DNA of 64,000 nucleotides from the NCBI RefSeq assembly GCF_004770745.1, contig NZ_RQGD01000023.1, positions 1-64,000 of the forward strand. Reading direction: 5' to 3'. Positions 8,242 through 17,149 of the stretch are shown here, one piece after another (position 1 is the stretch's first letter; every line of letters begins with the position of its first letter). Under the pieces are notes generated by a model, which searched no databases, was not told where the DNA came from, and saw only the letters and a list, made by a program, of their open reading frames with translations. Source of the stretch: Leptospira ognonensis. Its GTDB lineage: Bacteria; Spirochaetota; Leptospiria; Leptospirales; Leptospiraceae. Both the position numbers and the translations under genes were made by a program.

Positions 8242-10566
8242 ATGAAAAGTTTGGTGATTTCAATGTTAGAATTTAAACATCGCTTGATATCTATCTTACG
8301 AGTTGGGTTCGGAATTTTTTGTCTTCTTATCACATTGAGTCATTGTAGAACACCTGAGTTTTCAAACATTTGCGATACATCATCAAAAAAATTCATAGAA
8401 TCGGTATTGATTAGTAAAATATTCAATAATTCTTATGTTCCTTGTGGTAAAAATGAATCCCCACCGAGAAGTAATAGTGCTGAAGTAGCTTCTGGCGTAA
8501 CGGTTGCCGCTTCAAACGAATTATGGGTTACCAATGACACGGTCTCTGCTATAACCAAAGAAGGTGATCTTCTTTATGTTGGTGGAAGTTTTAACCTTAT
8601 TGGTCCAAATACGGGATCTGCAGCACATATTGATCTTACGAGCGGAGAGATTGTTTCAAAATCGGCCTGTCCGTTTCCACAAAGCAATGGAACGATAAAC
8701 ACTGCTGTATCTGATGGGAACGGTGGATATTATATCGGCGGTCAATTTACGGTTGTTCAAGCGAAAGAAAGACAGAATTTGGCTCACATCAAACCAGACT
8801 GTACAGTCGACTCCGATTGGAATCCTGGGGCGGACAGCATTGTAAATTCCGTTGTTTTGGTCGGTTCAACGGTTTATGTAGGTGGTCATTTTATTTCCGT
8901 CGGTGGACAATCACGGAACCGTATTGCAGCCATTGATGCAACTACTGGTGTGGTTTCCTCTTGGAATCCAAATGCCAATGCTTTCATCAAAACGTTATTT
9001 GTCAATGGCTCTAACGTTTATGTAGGTGGAACTTTTACAACCATTGGTGGGCAAACTCGGAATCGAATCGCGGCAATCGATACTTCAACAGGTTTGGCGA
9101 CATCTTGGGATCCGAATTCGAATAATGGCGTCGATTCGATCACTATAGATGGGTCGAGCGTATATGTTGGCGGTAGTTTTACTTCAATAGGCGGCCAGAC
9201 TCGGAATCGTATCGCGGCATTAGACAAATCAACCGGTTTAGCCACATCCTGGAATCCTGATTCGAATAACGCGATCTATACGATTTTTGTAAATGGTTCC
9301 ACAGTGTATGTTGGCGGGAATTTCACAACCATCGGAGGACAAACTAGGAACCGAATCGCGGCCTTAGACGCATCGACGGCTGCAGTCTCTTCTTGGGACC
9401 CGAACGCAAACAATCTTGTTTATAACATCAAAGTGAGTGGATCGAGTGTTTATGTTGGAGGATTGTTTACAACGATTGGGGGACAGACAAGAAATTATCT
9501 TTCGGAGTTAGATACTTCTTCCGGACTTGCCAAAAACTGGAATCCTAATGTAAGTTATGCTGTAAATACGCTAATTTTGGAATCATCGAAAATTTTTATT
9601 GCCGGGAGTTTCATCACTGTGGGAGCAACGGAACGCAGTAGAATTGCTGCTATCGATCTCTTGACTGGTCGAGTAACAGATTGGAACCCTTCTGCCGATG
9701 GAAATGTAACAAATATTAAGTTGAGTGGAACTACCGCCTATATATCGGGAGGATTTTCGAACATTGGTGGACAGACTAGAAATTATCTGGCAGCGCTTGA
9801 TATAAATACAGGTCTTGCCACTTCTTGGAATCCAAATGCAGATTCTTCCGTATCTGAACTGGTTTTAAGCAATGGGTTGGCTTACGTTGGAGGCGAATTT
9901 ACGAATGTCGGCGGGAGTACTAGAAATTACATCGCGGCCTTGGATCTTACCAGCGGACTTGTCACATCCTGGAATCCGAATGCAGATGGACCAGTAGCGA
10001 AGATCTTAGTAGGTGAGAGCACGATCTACGTTGGCGGTGAGTTTTCAAATATAGGAGGTTCCGCTAGGATCGGTTTAGCTGCCTTAAATACGACGTCAGG
10101 GCTCGCGACATCTTGGGATCCTGCAGTAGATAGTTTCGTTTCAGACCTCGTATTAGATGGTATTGTTTTATATGTAGCGGGAGAATTTTCTAGCGCGGGG
10201 GGGCAAACGAGGAATAGAATTGCTGCTTTAAATACAACGATAAATCTAAACAATGCCGAAACATGGAATCCAAATATCAGCGGGCTGCGTGTGCAAGTTA
10301 TGGCAATAAAGGAATTCACGGTTTATGTCTGTGGAGACTTTTCAACGATCAATGGTCAAACTCGGTCCAATATTGGGGCAATCGATATCAGTTCAGGATC
10401 ACCTACCTCTTGGTATCCTAGTGCAGTATACACCAGTTCTCCTCAGTATGGAGAAATCAAAGTGATTGATTCCAATATATACTTGGGAGGAAATTTTTCT
10501 ACGTTAGGCGGTAAAACACAAAACAGACTAGCCGTGTTGGATGTGACTACGGGTCTCGCAAAATAA
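8242..10566 (+). CDS. Probable lipoprotein with 14 DUF5122/delta-60-type beta-propeller repeats
   Basis: This 774-residue protein consists almost wholly of a repeated unit of about 43-50 residues with the pattern VYVGGxFTxIGGQTRNRIAALD, followed by STGLATSWNPN. I count 14 units from about residue 110 to the end; units 3-7 are the most alike and the outer ones are more diverged. These resemble the DUF5122 (delta-60) beta-propeller repeats of surface proteins. The N-terminus is a signal peptide with a plausible lipobox ending at Cys35 (LSHC). A second ATG at 8263 (residue 8) would shorten the signal peptide to a more usual length. It is thus probably an outer-surface or periplasmic binding scaffold; its ligand is unknown. 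Confidence 0.8.
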   Translation: MKSLVISMLEFKHRLISILRVGFGIFCLLITLSHCRTPEFSNICDTSSKKFIESVLISKIFNNSYVPCGKNESPPRSNSAEVASGVTVAASNELWVTNDTVSAITKEGDLLYVGGSFNLIGPNTGSAAHIDLTSGEIVSKSACPFPQSNGTINTAVSDGNGGYYIGGQFTVVQAKERQNLAHIKPDCTVDSDWNPGADSIVNSVVLVGSTVYVGGHFISVGGQSRNRIAAIDATTGVVSSWNPNANAFIKTLFVNGSNVYVGGTFTTIGGQTRNRIAAIDTSTGLATSWDPNSNNGVDSITIDGSSVYVGGSFTSIGGQTRNRIAALDKSTGLATSWNPDSNNAIYTIFVNGSTVYVGGNFTTIGGQTRNRIAALDASTAAVSSWDPNANNLVYNIKVSGSSVYVGGLFTTIGGQTRNYLSELDTSSGLAKNWNPNVSYAVNTLILESSKIFIAGSFITVGATERSRIAAIDLLTGRVTDWNPSADGNVTNIKLSGTTAYISGGFSNIGGQTRNYLAALDINTGLATSWNPNADSSVSELVLSNGLAYVGGEFTNVGGSTRNYIAALDLTSGLVTSWNPNADGPVAKILVGESTIYVGGEFSNIGGSARIGLAALNTTSGLATSWDPAVDSFVSDLVLDGIVLYVAGEFSSAGGQTRNRIAALNTTINLNNAETWNPNISGLRVQVMAIKEFTVYVCGDFSTINGQTRSNIGAIDISSGSPTSWYPSAVYTSSPQYGEIKVIDSNIYLGGNFSTLGGKTQNRLAVLDVTTGLAK

Positions 10567-10701
10567 TCTAATCAGGAATAGAATTATTTCTAATATATCA
10601 AAAACTCAATTTCAGATGGTTCTAGAAAATTGATTGAAGATGATAAAACATCTGAGATATTTTGTGAGTTAAGGATAAAGAAATTTCTGGAAGGTAACTC
10701 T

Positions 10702-13683
10702 ATGTATCCCAATTCTATTGGAAAAATTCTATTGCTTTTGATAATTTTTTTAGTTTTTCCCGCAAATAAAAACTTAGAAAAAGAGAATATTCCGAACTCT
10801 CCCATTTCACTTACCTCATCCGACGGAGCTGGACTCATTCTTAAATCTTATGAATCGAATACGGTACTCGATGGATTTTTTTCTTTTACTGAAATCAAAT
10901 TGACTTTTTATAATCCTGAGGACAGGCAAAGAGAAGGAAGGTTCAGGATCACACTTCCAGATAACGCACATTTAGCGAGATTCTCTATGCAAATCGCCGA
11001 TAGGTGGCAGGAAGGAGAAGTTGTCGAGAGGGAGAAGGCAACTCGTGTTTATGAAGATTTTTTACATAGGAAACAGGACCCTGCTTTACTAGAAACGGAT
11101 GCTGGTAATGAATTTAGTGCCCGCATCTTTCCCATCCCAGCAAAGTCTGAAAAAAAGCTCATTTTATCCTATTCGCAAGCCTTAGGGGGTTTCCCTCCTA
11201 CTTTTACTTTGCCTCTCCTTGGCCTTCCCGAAATCGAGGATTTTGCACTTCGCGTGATGTTTGAAGATGAAGAATTTAAAGCAGAAGGTGCAGTAACGAA
11301 TGGCAGCGAAGAATCTAAAGTTGTCAATCGTAAGGTTTTTTCCATAATCAAAAAGAATTTTAAGCCCAAACAAAATTATGTTTTTGAGCACAAAACCAAA
11401 GAAAATTTATTAACTACCTCAGGAAAGAATTTTGCTCTCAAATTGGTTCCCTATCCAGTTTCAAAAGAAAACAAAATTCCCTTAGAACAACTCGTAATAC
11501 TTGTCGATACATCTGCTTCCGCTTACTTACATTTCAAAGATACGATTTCAAATCTAGAGTCTTTACTTGCAAAATTAGAGTTAAGAGAATCTTATATATT
11601 CGGTTTTGATACTTCGCTTTCTAGTTATGGCAAAGGAAAAGAAGGACTTCGGAAATTAAAAGAAAATGAGCCATTGGGTTCAAGTAATTTTAGTAAATCT
11701 ATTGTTGAGCTGGGAAAAATCATAGGGGATCAGAGATTTCGTTTGTTAGTTGTTAGTGATTCTGTGCTGACCGCCGGAAAAATAGACAAAAAACAAATCG
11801 CTGAAGTTTTAAAGAAACAGACGTGGATTGAAAGACTTGATGTGGCCATTCCTTCCGCTTATAAAGACAAAGAAATGATCGAAACTTTAGTGACTTCAGG
11901 AAAAGAATCAGGTATTGCGATTCCTTTTCAGAGTGATACCAGTGAAATCATTAGAAGATTGAAATCGCCTGTCTCTTCTGTCCCACAAATTGATGTGGAG
12001 GATGTGAACTGGTTGTATATTGATAGTGTCACCTCACTCCAACCAGGAGATTCCATCATGGTTTTTGGAGAAACTAAGGAAGCACTTCTACCTGACAAAT
12101 TGAAGGTGCTCGCTAATGGCAAAAAAATCAAAAATTTGAATGCTGTAACAACGGAACCCATTTTACTTGAACGTGAAGTAACTGCCGCTAGGATAGGTCG
12201 CCTTCTGTCGATTGCAGACAGCCAAAACAATGCGGATGTCGCAAAGGGGATGCGTTTGCAAGCGATCAACCTTTCCACAAGCTTCCGTATCCAATGCCCC
12301 CTCACATCCTTTCTCGTTTTAGAAACGGCAGAAGACTATGAAAGATTCCAAATTTCCCGAAATTCTTTAACTGATATTATGACAATAGGGTTAGGTGGAA
12401 TAGAGGTCATCAATCGTAAGACACAGTTAGGATATGAATTTTTAAATCCCGAAAATATTGAAGTTCGCAAGCGAGAAAGAGAAGAACGGCTTCGCATTTT
12501 AAGGGAAAAAGAAAAAAAATCCCAAAGCGAAGGCGCCAAAGATGACGTAAAGAAGATGGAATCCGCTCCAAGCGTTTCAAACGATTTGGTCAGAAGTGAG
12601 GCGGAACTGAGTACACCTCTGACTGAGTCTGCCGAAGAGGCAAATATTGACTTTGATGAATCATTGCCACCTCCAAAGTCCGGAGAAGCAAGCGATGGCA
12701 ATATACCCAACCGTAATACCTACCAAGTGAACTCACAACTGTCTGATCGGACTCGTCCACAAACGCCGGAAAAGCGAGAAAAGATTGAGCCATACCAAGG
12801 AAATCTTAAGGAATTTAATGTTTTATTTCGTGCAGGCGAAAATCTCAAAGCACTGAGTTTTGCAAGGGATTGGAGAAAAAATGCGCCTGACGATGTGCTT
12901 GCCTTACTTGCTATGGGCGATGCTTACTTTGCATTAGGTGACAGGAAAAATGCAGTAAGATCCTATACATCTTTTGTAGATTACTTTCCTAGACGCGCGG
13001 ACATTCGACGTTGGGCTGGGGAAAAATTACTTTCCATCGGTATGTATGAGGATTCGATCGATACACTCTCGAAGGCGCTTGTCGAACGTCCTGACCATCC
13101 GAGTTCCTACCATCTACTCGCCATTGCTTATATCAAAACAGGTCAATGGAAAAAATCTTATAACGTGATCAGTCTCGGGTTAAATCAAAAATTCTCAAGT
13201 CGATTTCAATCCGTACATGACATTCTCTATGACGATTTAGATTTGCTCCTTACCATCTTAAAAAATACAGAGAAGGAAAAGGAGATCAAGGTAAACGAAG
13301 CACCATTGAAGTTGAAAGGGAAAACCCTTGGTCCAGAGATTCGATTCATTCTCGTTTGGGAAACGGATGCCAACGATGTTGATTTTCATATCTATGACAA
13401 AGACAACCACCATGCCTTTTACAGCGAAAAGAAACTTGCGTCAGGTGGAGAGCTCTATGCAGATCTCACGGGTGGATATGGACCTGAGTGTTTTAGGATC
13501 GTCAATCCGAAGGCCTTTCCTTACCGCTTAGAAGCCCATTATTATAGTAGAGGACCCATGGGATATGGAATGGGAGCGATGCAAGTGATTCGATTTGACG
13601 GAGATAAGAAAGTAGAGGTAGAAACGCGAAGTTTTGTGATTATGAACGATGGAGCGTATGTTGATTTGGGAAAAGTAAAGTAA
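10702..13683 (+). CDS. Exported VIT / VWA / TPR / DUF2135 multidomain protein
   Basis: Start ATG at 10702 is chosen because GGAAGG lies 7 bases upstream and it opens directly with a signal peptide (MYPNSIGKILLLL); an earlier in-frame ATG at 10630 would bury it. The 993-residue product has a VIT domain (about 45-170), a von Willebrand A domain with the metal-site DTSAS near residue 267, a charged low-complexity linker (about 590-690), TPR-like helices (about 710-850), and a C-terminal DUF2135-like beta domain with DVDFHIYD and TGGYGPE (about 880-980). VIT-VWA proteins act in adhesion or complex assembly. It follows the propeller lipoprotein by 135 bases and may be linked to it. The substrate is unknown. 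Confidence 0.85.
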   Translation: MYPNSIGKILLLLIIFLVFPANKNLEKENIPNSPISLTSSDGAGLILKSYESNTVLDGFFSFTEIKLTFYNPEDRQREGRFRITLPDNAHLARFSMQIADRWQEGEVVEREKATRVYEDFLHRKQDPALLETDAGNEFSARIFPIPAKSEKKLILSYSQALGGFPPTFTLPLLGLPEIEDFALRVMFEDEEFKAEGAVTNGSEESKVVNRKVFSIIKKNFKPKQNYVFEHKTKENLLTTSGKNFALKLVPYPVSKENKIPLEQLVILVDTSASAYLHFKDTISNLESLLAKLELRESYIFGFDTSLSSYGKGKEGLRKLKENEPLGSSNFSKSIVELGKIIGDQRFRLLVVSDSVLTAGKIDKKQIAEVLKKQTWIERLDVAIPSAYKDKEMIETLVTSGKESGIAIPFQSDTSEIIRRLKSPVSSVPQIDVEDVNWLYIDSVTSLQPGDSIMVFGETKEALLPDKLKVLANGKKIKNLNAVTTEPILLEREVTAARIGRLLSIADSQNNADVAKGMRLQAINLSTSFRIQCPLTSFLVLETAEDYERFQISRNSLTDIMTIGLGGIEVINRKTQLGYEFLNPENIEVRKREREERLRILREKEKKSQSEGAKDDVKKMESAPSVSNDLVRSEAELSTPLTESAEEANIDFDESLPPPKSGEASDGNIPNRNTYQVNSQLSDRTRPQTPEKREKIEPYQGNLKEFNVLFRAGENLKALSFARDWRKNAPDDVLALLAMGDAYFALGDRKNAVRSYTSFVDYFPRRADIRRWAGEKLLSIGMYEDSIDTLSKALVERPDHPSSYHLLAIAYIKTGQWKKSYNVISLGLNQKFSSRFQSVHDILYDDLDLLLTILKNTEKEKEIKVNEAPLKLKGKTLGPEIRFILVWETDANDVDFHIYDKDNHHAFYSEKKLASGGELYADLTGGYGPECFRIVNPKAFPYRLEAHYYSRGPMGYGMGAMQVIRFDGDKKVEVETRSFVIMNDGAYVDLGKVK

Positions 13684-13822
13684 AAAGATTTCCAGGAAGA
13701 TTTTTACTCTTCCTGGAATAAAGTTTTCCAGAAGGCTTTACCTTAGTCGGTTTTAAAGTAAATACAAGTCTTGAAACTTGCTTTACCTGCTTCACTTGGT
13801 TCCATTGCTTTTTGTTTCCCAT
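13640..13822 (-). CDS. Possible small basic protein (60 aa)
   Basis: This short reading frame starts at ATG 13822 behind a good Shine-Dalgarno-like AAGGGAGA with about 6 bases spacing. The product is strongly basic in its first 45 residues (MGNKKQWNQVKQVKQ). However, the 3' part crosses the terminator hairpin and overlaps the end of the VIT/VWA gene in antisense. It has no recognised domain. Its ribosome binding site is the main evidence, and it may be fortuitous. Confidence 0.35.
   Translation of the reverse strand: MGNKKQWNQVKQVKQVSRLVFTLKPTKVKPSGKLYSRKSKNLPGNLFTLLFPNQHTLHRS
13690..13718. terminator. Bidirectional terminator hairpin
   Basis: A perfect 11-base stem (TTCCAGGAAGA at 13690-13700, TCTTCCTGGAA at 13708-13718) with a 7-base loop lies just after the VIT/VWA stop codon. 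A-rich DNA to its left gives a U-tract for minus-strand transcripts from the cyclophilin gene; the plus-strand tail (TAAAGTTTT) is weaker. Confidence 0.75.
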
Positions 13823-13876
13823 TTGATTCTCCCTTTTAATATAGTTATAAGTTAGACGATGGAGCTGGGAAATTTA

Positions 13877-14386
13877 TTATTTTTTATCTAAGATGAGATT
13901 CCATTCCTCTACATTCGCTTTAGCAATTTCGAGAACCGAGTCGACATCGCCTTCAAAGCTGATCGTTTCAATGATGTCTCCTTGTTTGATATCATTGACA
14001 ACTTTTTGATCCGTCGCGTCTATAACGGCACCAAAAACAGTATGTTTTCCATCTAACCAAGGTGTCGCCACATGGGTAATGAAAAATTGGCTTCCATTCG
14101 TCCCAGGTCCCGCATTTGCCATCGATAAAATACCCGGCTTATTGTGTTTTAGTTCCGATGTGAATTCGTCTCGAAATTTATAGCCAGGTCCACCTGTACC
14201 TGTTCCCAGAGGGCATCCACCTTGAACCATAAAATCTTCGATGACGCGATGGAACTTCAGCCCATTATAAAAATTACGTTTCGCCAAATTTACAAAATTT
14301 GCGACGGTGTTTGGTGTTTTTTCTGCAAAAAGTGTGATTCGAATCTCACCTTTATTTGTTTTGATCTTTGCTGTAAGTTGTCCCAT
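13877..14386 (-). CDS. Peptidyl-prolyl cis-trans isomerase, cyclophilin type
   Basis: This 169-residue cytoplasmic enzyme speeds proline isomerisation during protein folding. It is a single cyclophilin domain with the active-site run [13 protein letters not shown] (about residues 45-57), NGSQFFIT (about 97-104) and [10 protein letters not shown] (about 109-118), which includes the tryptophan that binds cyclosporin in sensitive members. There is no signal peptide, so it is the cytoplasmic (PpiB-like) rather than periplasmic form. It is monocistronic and divergent from the rhodanese gene. Confidence 0.92.
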   Translation of the reverse strand: MGQLTAKIKTNKGEIRITLFAEKTPNTVANFVNLAKRNFYNGLKFHRVIEDFMVQGGCPLGTGTGGPGYKFRDEFTSELKHNKPGILSMANAGPGTNGSQFFITHVATPWLDGKHTVFGAVIDATDQKVVNDIKQGDIIETISFEGDVDSVLEIAKANVEEWNLILDKK

Positions 14387-14480
14387 AAAATTAAGAGATC
14401 GGGACTCGGTTTATTTCGCAAGTTAAAATACTTTACTTCGACGAGTGAGAACCTACGCTACAGACAGGAAGTCCCAAATT

Positions 14481-15047
14481 ATGAAAATTCTCAGCTCCCT
14501 CCTTATTTTTATGTTCGTTTGTGGTACCCTTTGCCCTGAATCTGCGAAGAAAAAACAAAAGAAACAGGCAAAATCTAAAATTCAGAATCCCCTGATCGAC
14601 TACGGCGAATTTCAGAAGATTGTCGATACCTCATCCGAAGAGCGTGAATCGCACCGGCTTACAGAATCCGAATTCCTAAAGATGCTTTCTATCCCAGATG
14701 TGGTCCTTTTGGATGCAAGATCCGAATCACGTTATCTTCTGAGACATATCAAAGGGGCAATAAATCTTCCCTTTACTGATTTTACAGAACAATCCCTAGC
14801 TGCTTTGATCCCCAAAAAAGATCTCAAAATTCTCATTTATTGTAATAATAATTTTGAAGGCAGTCCAGAATCTTTTGCTGCCAAGGCGCCCGCTGCCTCA
14901 CTCAACCTTTCCACATTCACTTCTTTAAAGGCATACGGTTATAAAAATGTTTATGAACTGGGTCCGCTCTTAGATGTGAAAACGACAAAAATTCCCTTTG
15001 AGGGAAAAGAACTTGAATCTGGTGAATTACCACAAACAACAAAATGA
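14481..15047 (+). CDS. Exported rhodanese-domain protein
   Basis: The chosen start ATG 14481 has AGGAAG 9 bases upstream and gives a signal peptide (MKILSSLLIFMFVCGTLC); the frame is open upstream but without a site. The 188-residue product has a lysine-rich linker and one rhodanese domain (about 55-175) with VVLLDARSESRY, the HIKGAINLPF motif and the catalytic-loop cysteine Cys121 in ILIYCNNN. It could therefore carry sulfur or act as a redox relay in the periplasm. A lipobox cysteine at position 14 or 18 is possible. It overlaps the AsmA-like gene by 4 bases (ATGA), so the two are coupled. Confidence 0.85.
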   Translation: MKILSSLLIFMFVCGTLCPESAKKKQKKQAKSKIQNPLIDYGEFQKIVDTSSEERESHRLTESEFLKMLSIPDVVLLDARSESRYLLRHIKGAINLPFTDFTEQSLAALIPKKDLKILIYCNNNFEGSPESFAAKAPAASLNLSTFTSLKAYGYKNVYELGPLLDVKTTKIPFEGKELESGELPQTTK

Positions 15048-17077
15048 ATTTCAAAAAAACTCTCAGATACGTATTTGGTATTTTTTCAGTTTTACTTGTT
15101 GCTTTCACTTTTTTACTGTTAGGTTTAAAACAAATACTTGACCAATCAGCCGTTAAATCGTTGGTAAAGGAAAAAATAGAACATTTCGTCAACTTAAATG
15201 TAAATTACACTTCTGTGGAAACAATTCTATTCCCGTTTCCAGGAATCGAGATAACAGGCTTACGAATTGAGGATTCGAGCAAATTAATATGTTCTATAGA
15301 AAGCATTGTTTTAAAATTTGATCTCAGTCGCATTTTAAATCAAGAATTTCAAATACGATCTGTGGAAATCAGTCAAGGTGAGATTGCCATTGAACGTGCA
15401 TCCGATGGTAGTTTTCCGATACAATCAAAATTTAAATCCGATGCCGAAGAATTGGAAGAAGGTAGAGAAAAGGCAGAAGAAGGCCCTCAGGCCTTGTTTC
15501 GTTTACTGCCTAAAAAACTAAAAATCGATGGGATTCTATTGATTTATTCGGATTTTTCAAACCAAACACATAACGAGTTCTTAGTAAAAGAATTAGAAAT
15601 GAAAATTGATAAAGAGGATACTTCCATACATTTAAATTTGTTTGGAGAGTTAAATAAAAATCCGATTAACCTTATCTCAGTCACCTCACTTGTTAAGAAC
15701 GACTGGAACTTTTCTTCCCTACGCACAAATTCCCAGTTAAAAATGGATCATTTTGTTTTGAGTCAAATGGGTGATTTCATACAAATTTTCCCCAAGGCCG
15801 AGCTAACGGATGCATACTTTGATGTTTTTGTAAAGCTTGATAAGGAATCCGAAAATCACGTGTCGCTTGAGGTTGCAAAATTTTTGTTTACAGGGGTAAA
15901 AAATAAAAAAGGGGATACGTTCCCATTCTTTAGTATGAGCACAAAATTGATGCTTCAGTCCGAGAAACAAGAATTAAACTTACGTGAATTCAAAATGGAT
16001 TACGGAAAGATTGCAAATCTAAGCGCTACTGGCGAGTATTTTAAGGACCCAGGCTCCGTTTCCTCTTTTCGATTGGCATCCGACCGTTTGGATGTAGATA
16101 AGTTATTGACCTATATAAATTTACTTTCTGCAACTGATCTCTCTAAATCTAATTATTTTAAAGAGAATTTGGACTCAAAGGAACAAAAGAAAAATCCTAC
16201 ACCAACTTCGAAACTACCTGACATCGCGGTAGACCTAGATTTGCATCAGTTAGTTGCGAGTGGAAGGTATATCTCCTTTCTCAAAGGTCCACTCGAGTTT
16301 AAAGATCCAAACCTGCAGTTTAAGAATCTGCAAATAGGCATTTTTGATGGAAGCATATCAGCAACTGGTAAGTTTGATCTGAAATCTATGTATTTGCATA
16401 CCGATGCTAAATTGACAGGCATTAACGTCGAGAAAGCGATTGGATCTGCCACTAAAGATAAACTTTTAAAAGGTAAACTTAGATCCAATGCAACTGTTGA
16501 TTTATATTTAAGCCAAAAAGGTAGGCCGCAAACAACGTTACGACTGAAATCGGCATTTCACATCGATAAAGGACAGTTACTCGGTTACGCCAATTTCATC
16601 AAACCAGTCGCAGAAGTGGGAAAGTTATTCAATTTTTCTGGTGCAAGCGGAGATAGCACCTCTTTTGAATCGATTGATGGTTCAATACTTCTAATCAACC
16701 AACGAGTACAGCTACATTCATTTGAAATGAAAGGGGTCGGGCTGAATGCCACAGGCTCAGGTGTGTATGACCAAGGTGGAAAAATTGACATGAAGTTCAC
16801 TGTCGCTTTAGCCGGGGTGGTTGGTCGGGCCGTCAAATTGCCTATCATTTACAGAGGTTATTATGGTAAGAACTTTGCGTTTATTGATCCTGTTTGGTTG
16901 GCAACCGTATATACAGGTACTATGCTCGGAGGTCCACTGGGAACTGTACTCGGAAGTATGGCGGGATCGAAGGCTTCCGAAAAGGTGGATGAAACCATAG
17001 GCGGTGTGAAGAATACATTTCAAAGCATCAAAGGCTTCTTTACCGACGACAAACCGAGTTCTAAAACTACGAAATAA
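15044..17077 (+). CDS. AsmA family inner-membrane protein
   Basis: This 677-residue protein has one N-terminal membrane anchor (about residues 8-29) and a very long periplasmic beta-rich region. The VNYTSVETILFPFPGIEITGL-like opening repeat and a C-terminal AsmA_2-like segment (about 480-640, with FHIDKGQL and LKGVGLNATGSG-like strands) fit the AsmA/TamB/YhdP superfamily. These proteins form hydrophobic grooves thought to move phospholipids between membranes. A glycine-rich stretch (about 615-645) precedes a charged C-terminus. It is translationally coupled to the rhodanese gene upstream. Confidence 0.8.
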   Translation: MNFKKTLRYVFGIFSVLLVAFTFLLLGLKQILDQSAVKSLVKEKIEHFVNLNVNYTSVETILFPFPGIEITGLRIEDSSKLICSIESIVLKFDLSRILNQEFQIRSVEISQGEIAIERASDGSFPIQSKFKSDAEELEEGREKAEEGPQALFRLLPKKLKIDGILLIYSDFSNQTHNEFLVKELEMKIDKEDTSIHLNLFGELNKNPINLISVTSLVKNDWNFSSLRTNSQLKMDHFVLSQMGDFIQIFPKAELTDAYFDVFVKLDKESENHVSLEVAKFLFTGVKNKKGDTFPFFSMSTKLMLQSEKQELNLREFKMDYGKIANLSATGEYFKDPGSVSSFRLASDRLDVDKLLTYINLLSATDLSKSNYFKENLDSKEQKKNPTPTSKLPDIAVDLDLHQLVASGRYISFLKGPLEFKDPNLQFKNLQIGIFDGSISATGKFDLKSMYLHTDAKLTGINVEKAIGSATKDKLLKGKLRSNATVDLYLSQKGRPQTTLRLKSAFHIDKGQLLGYANFIKPVAEVGKLFNFSGASGDSTSFESIDGSILLINQRVQLHSFEMKGVGLNATGSGVYDQGGKIDMKFTVALAGVVGRAVKLPIIYRGYYGKNFAFIDPVWLATVYTGTMLGGPLGTVLGSMAGSKASEKVDETIGGVKNTFQSIKGFFTDDKPSSKTTK

Positions 17078-17149
17078 ATCTCTAACTCAATACACTTTTT
17101 TGATTACTTAATTGATTCCATACTCAACCAAGTCTAATATCAAAACATC

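Noticed and set aside
8820..10300. Possible tandem DNA repeat array or CRISPR
   Set aside because: Units are coding, of about 130-150 bases, with diverged sequence; there are no constant repeats with unique spacers.
9018..10319. Antisense open frames across the propeller gene
   Set aside because: They repeat the codon pattern of the plus-strand repeats (RFRVCPP-like units) and have no ribosome sites.
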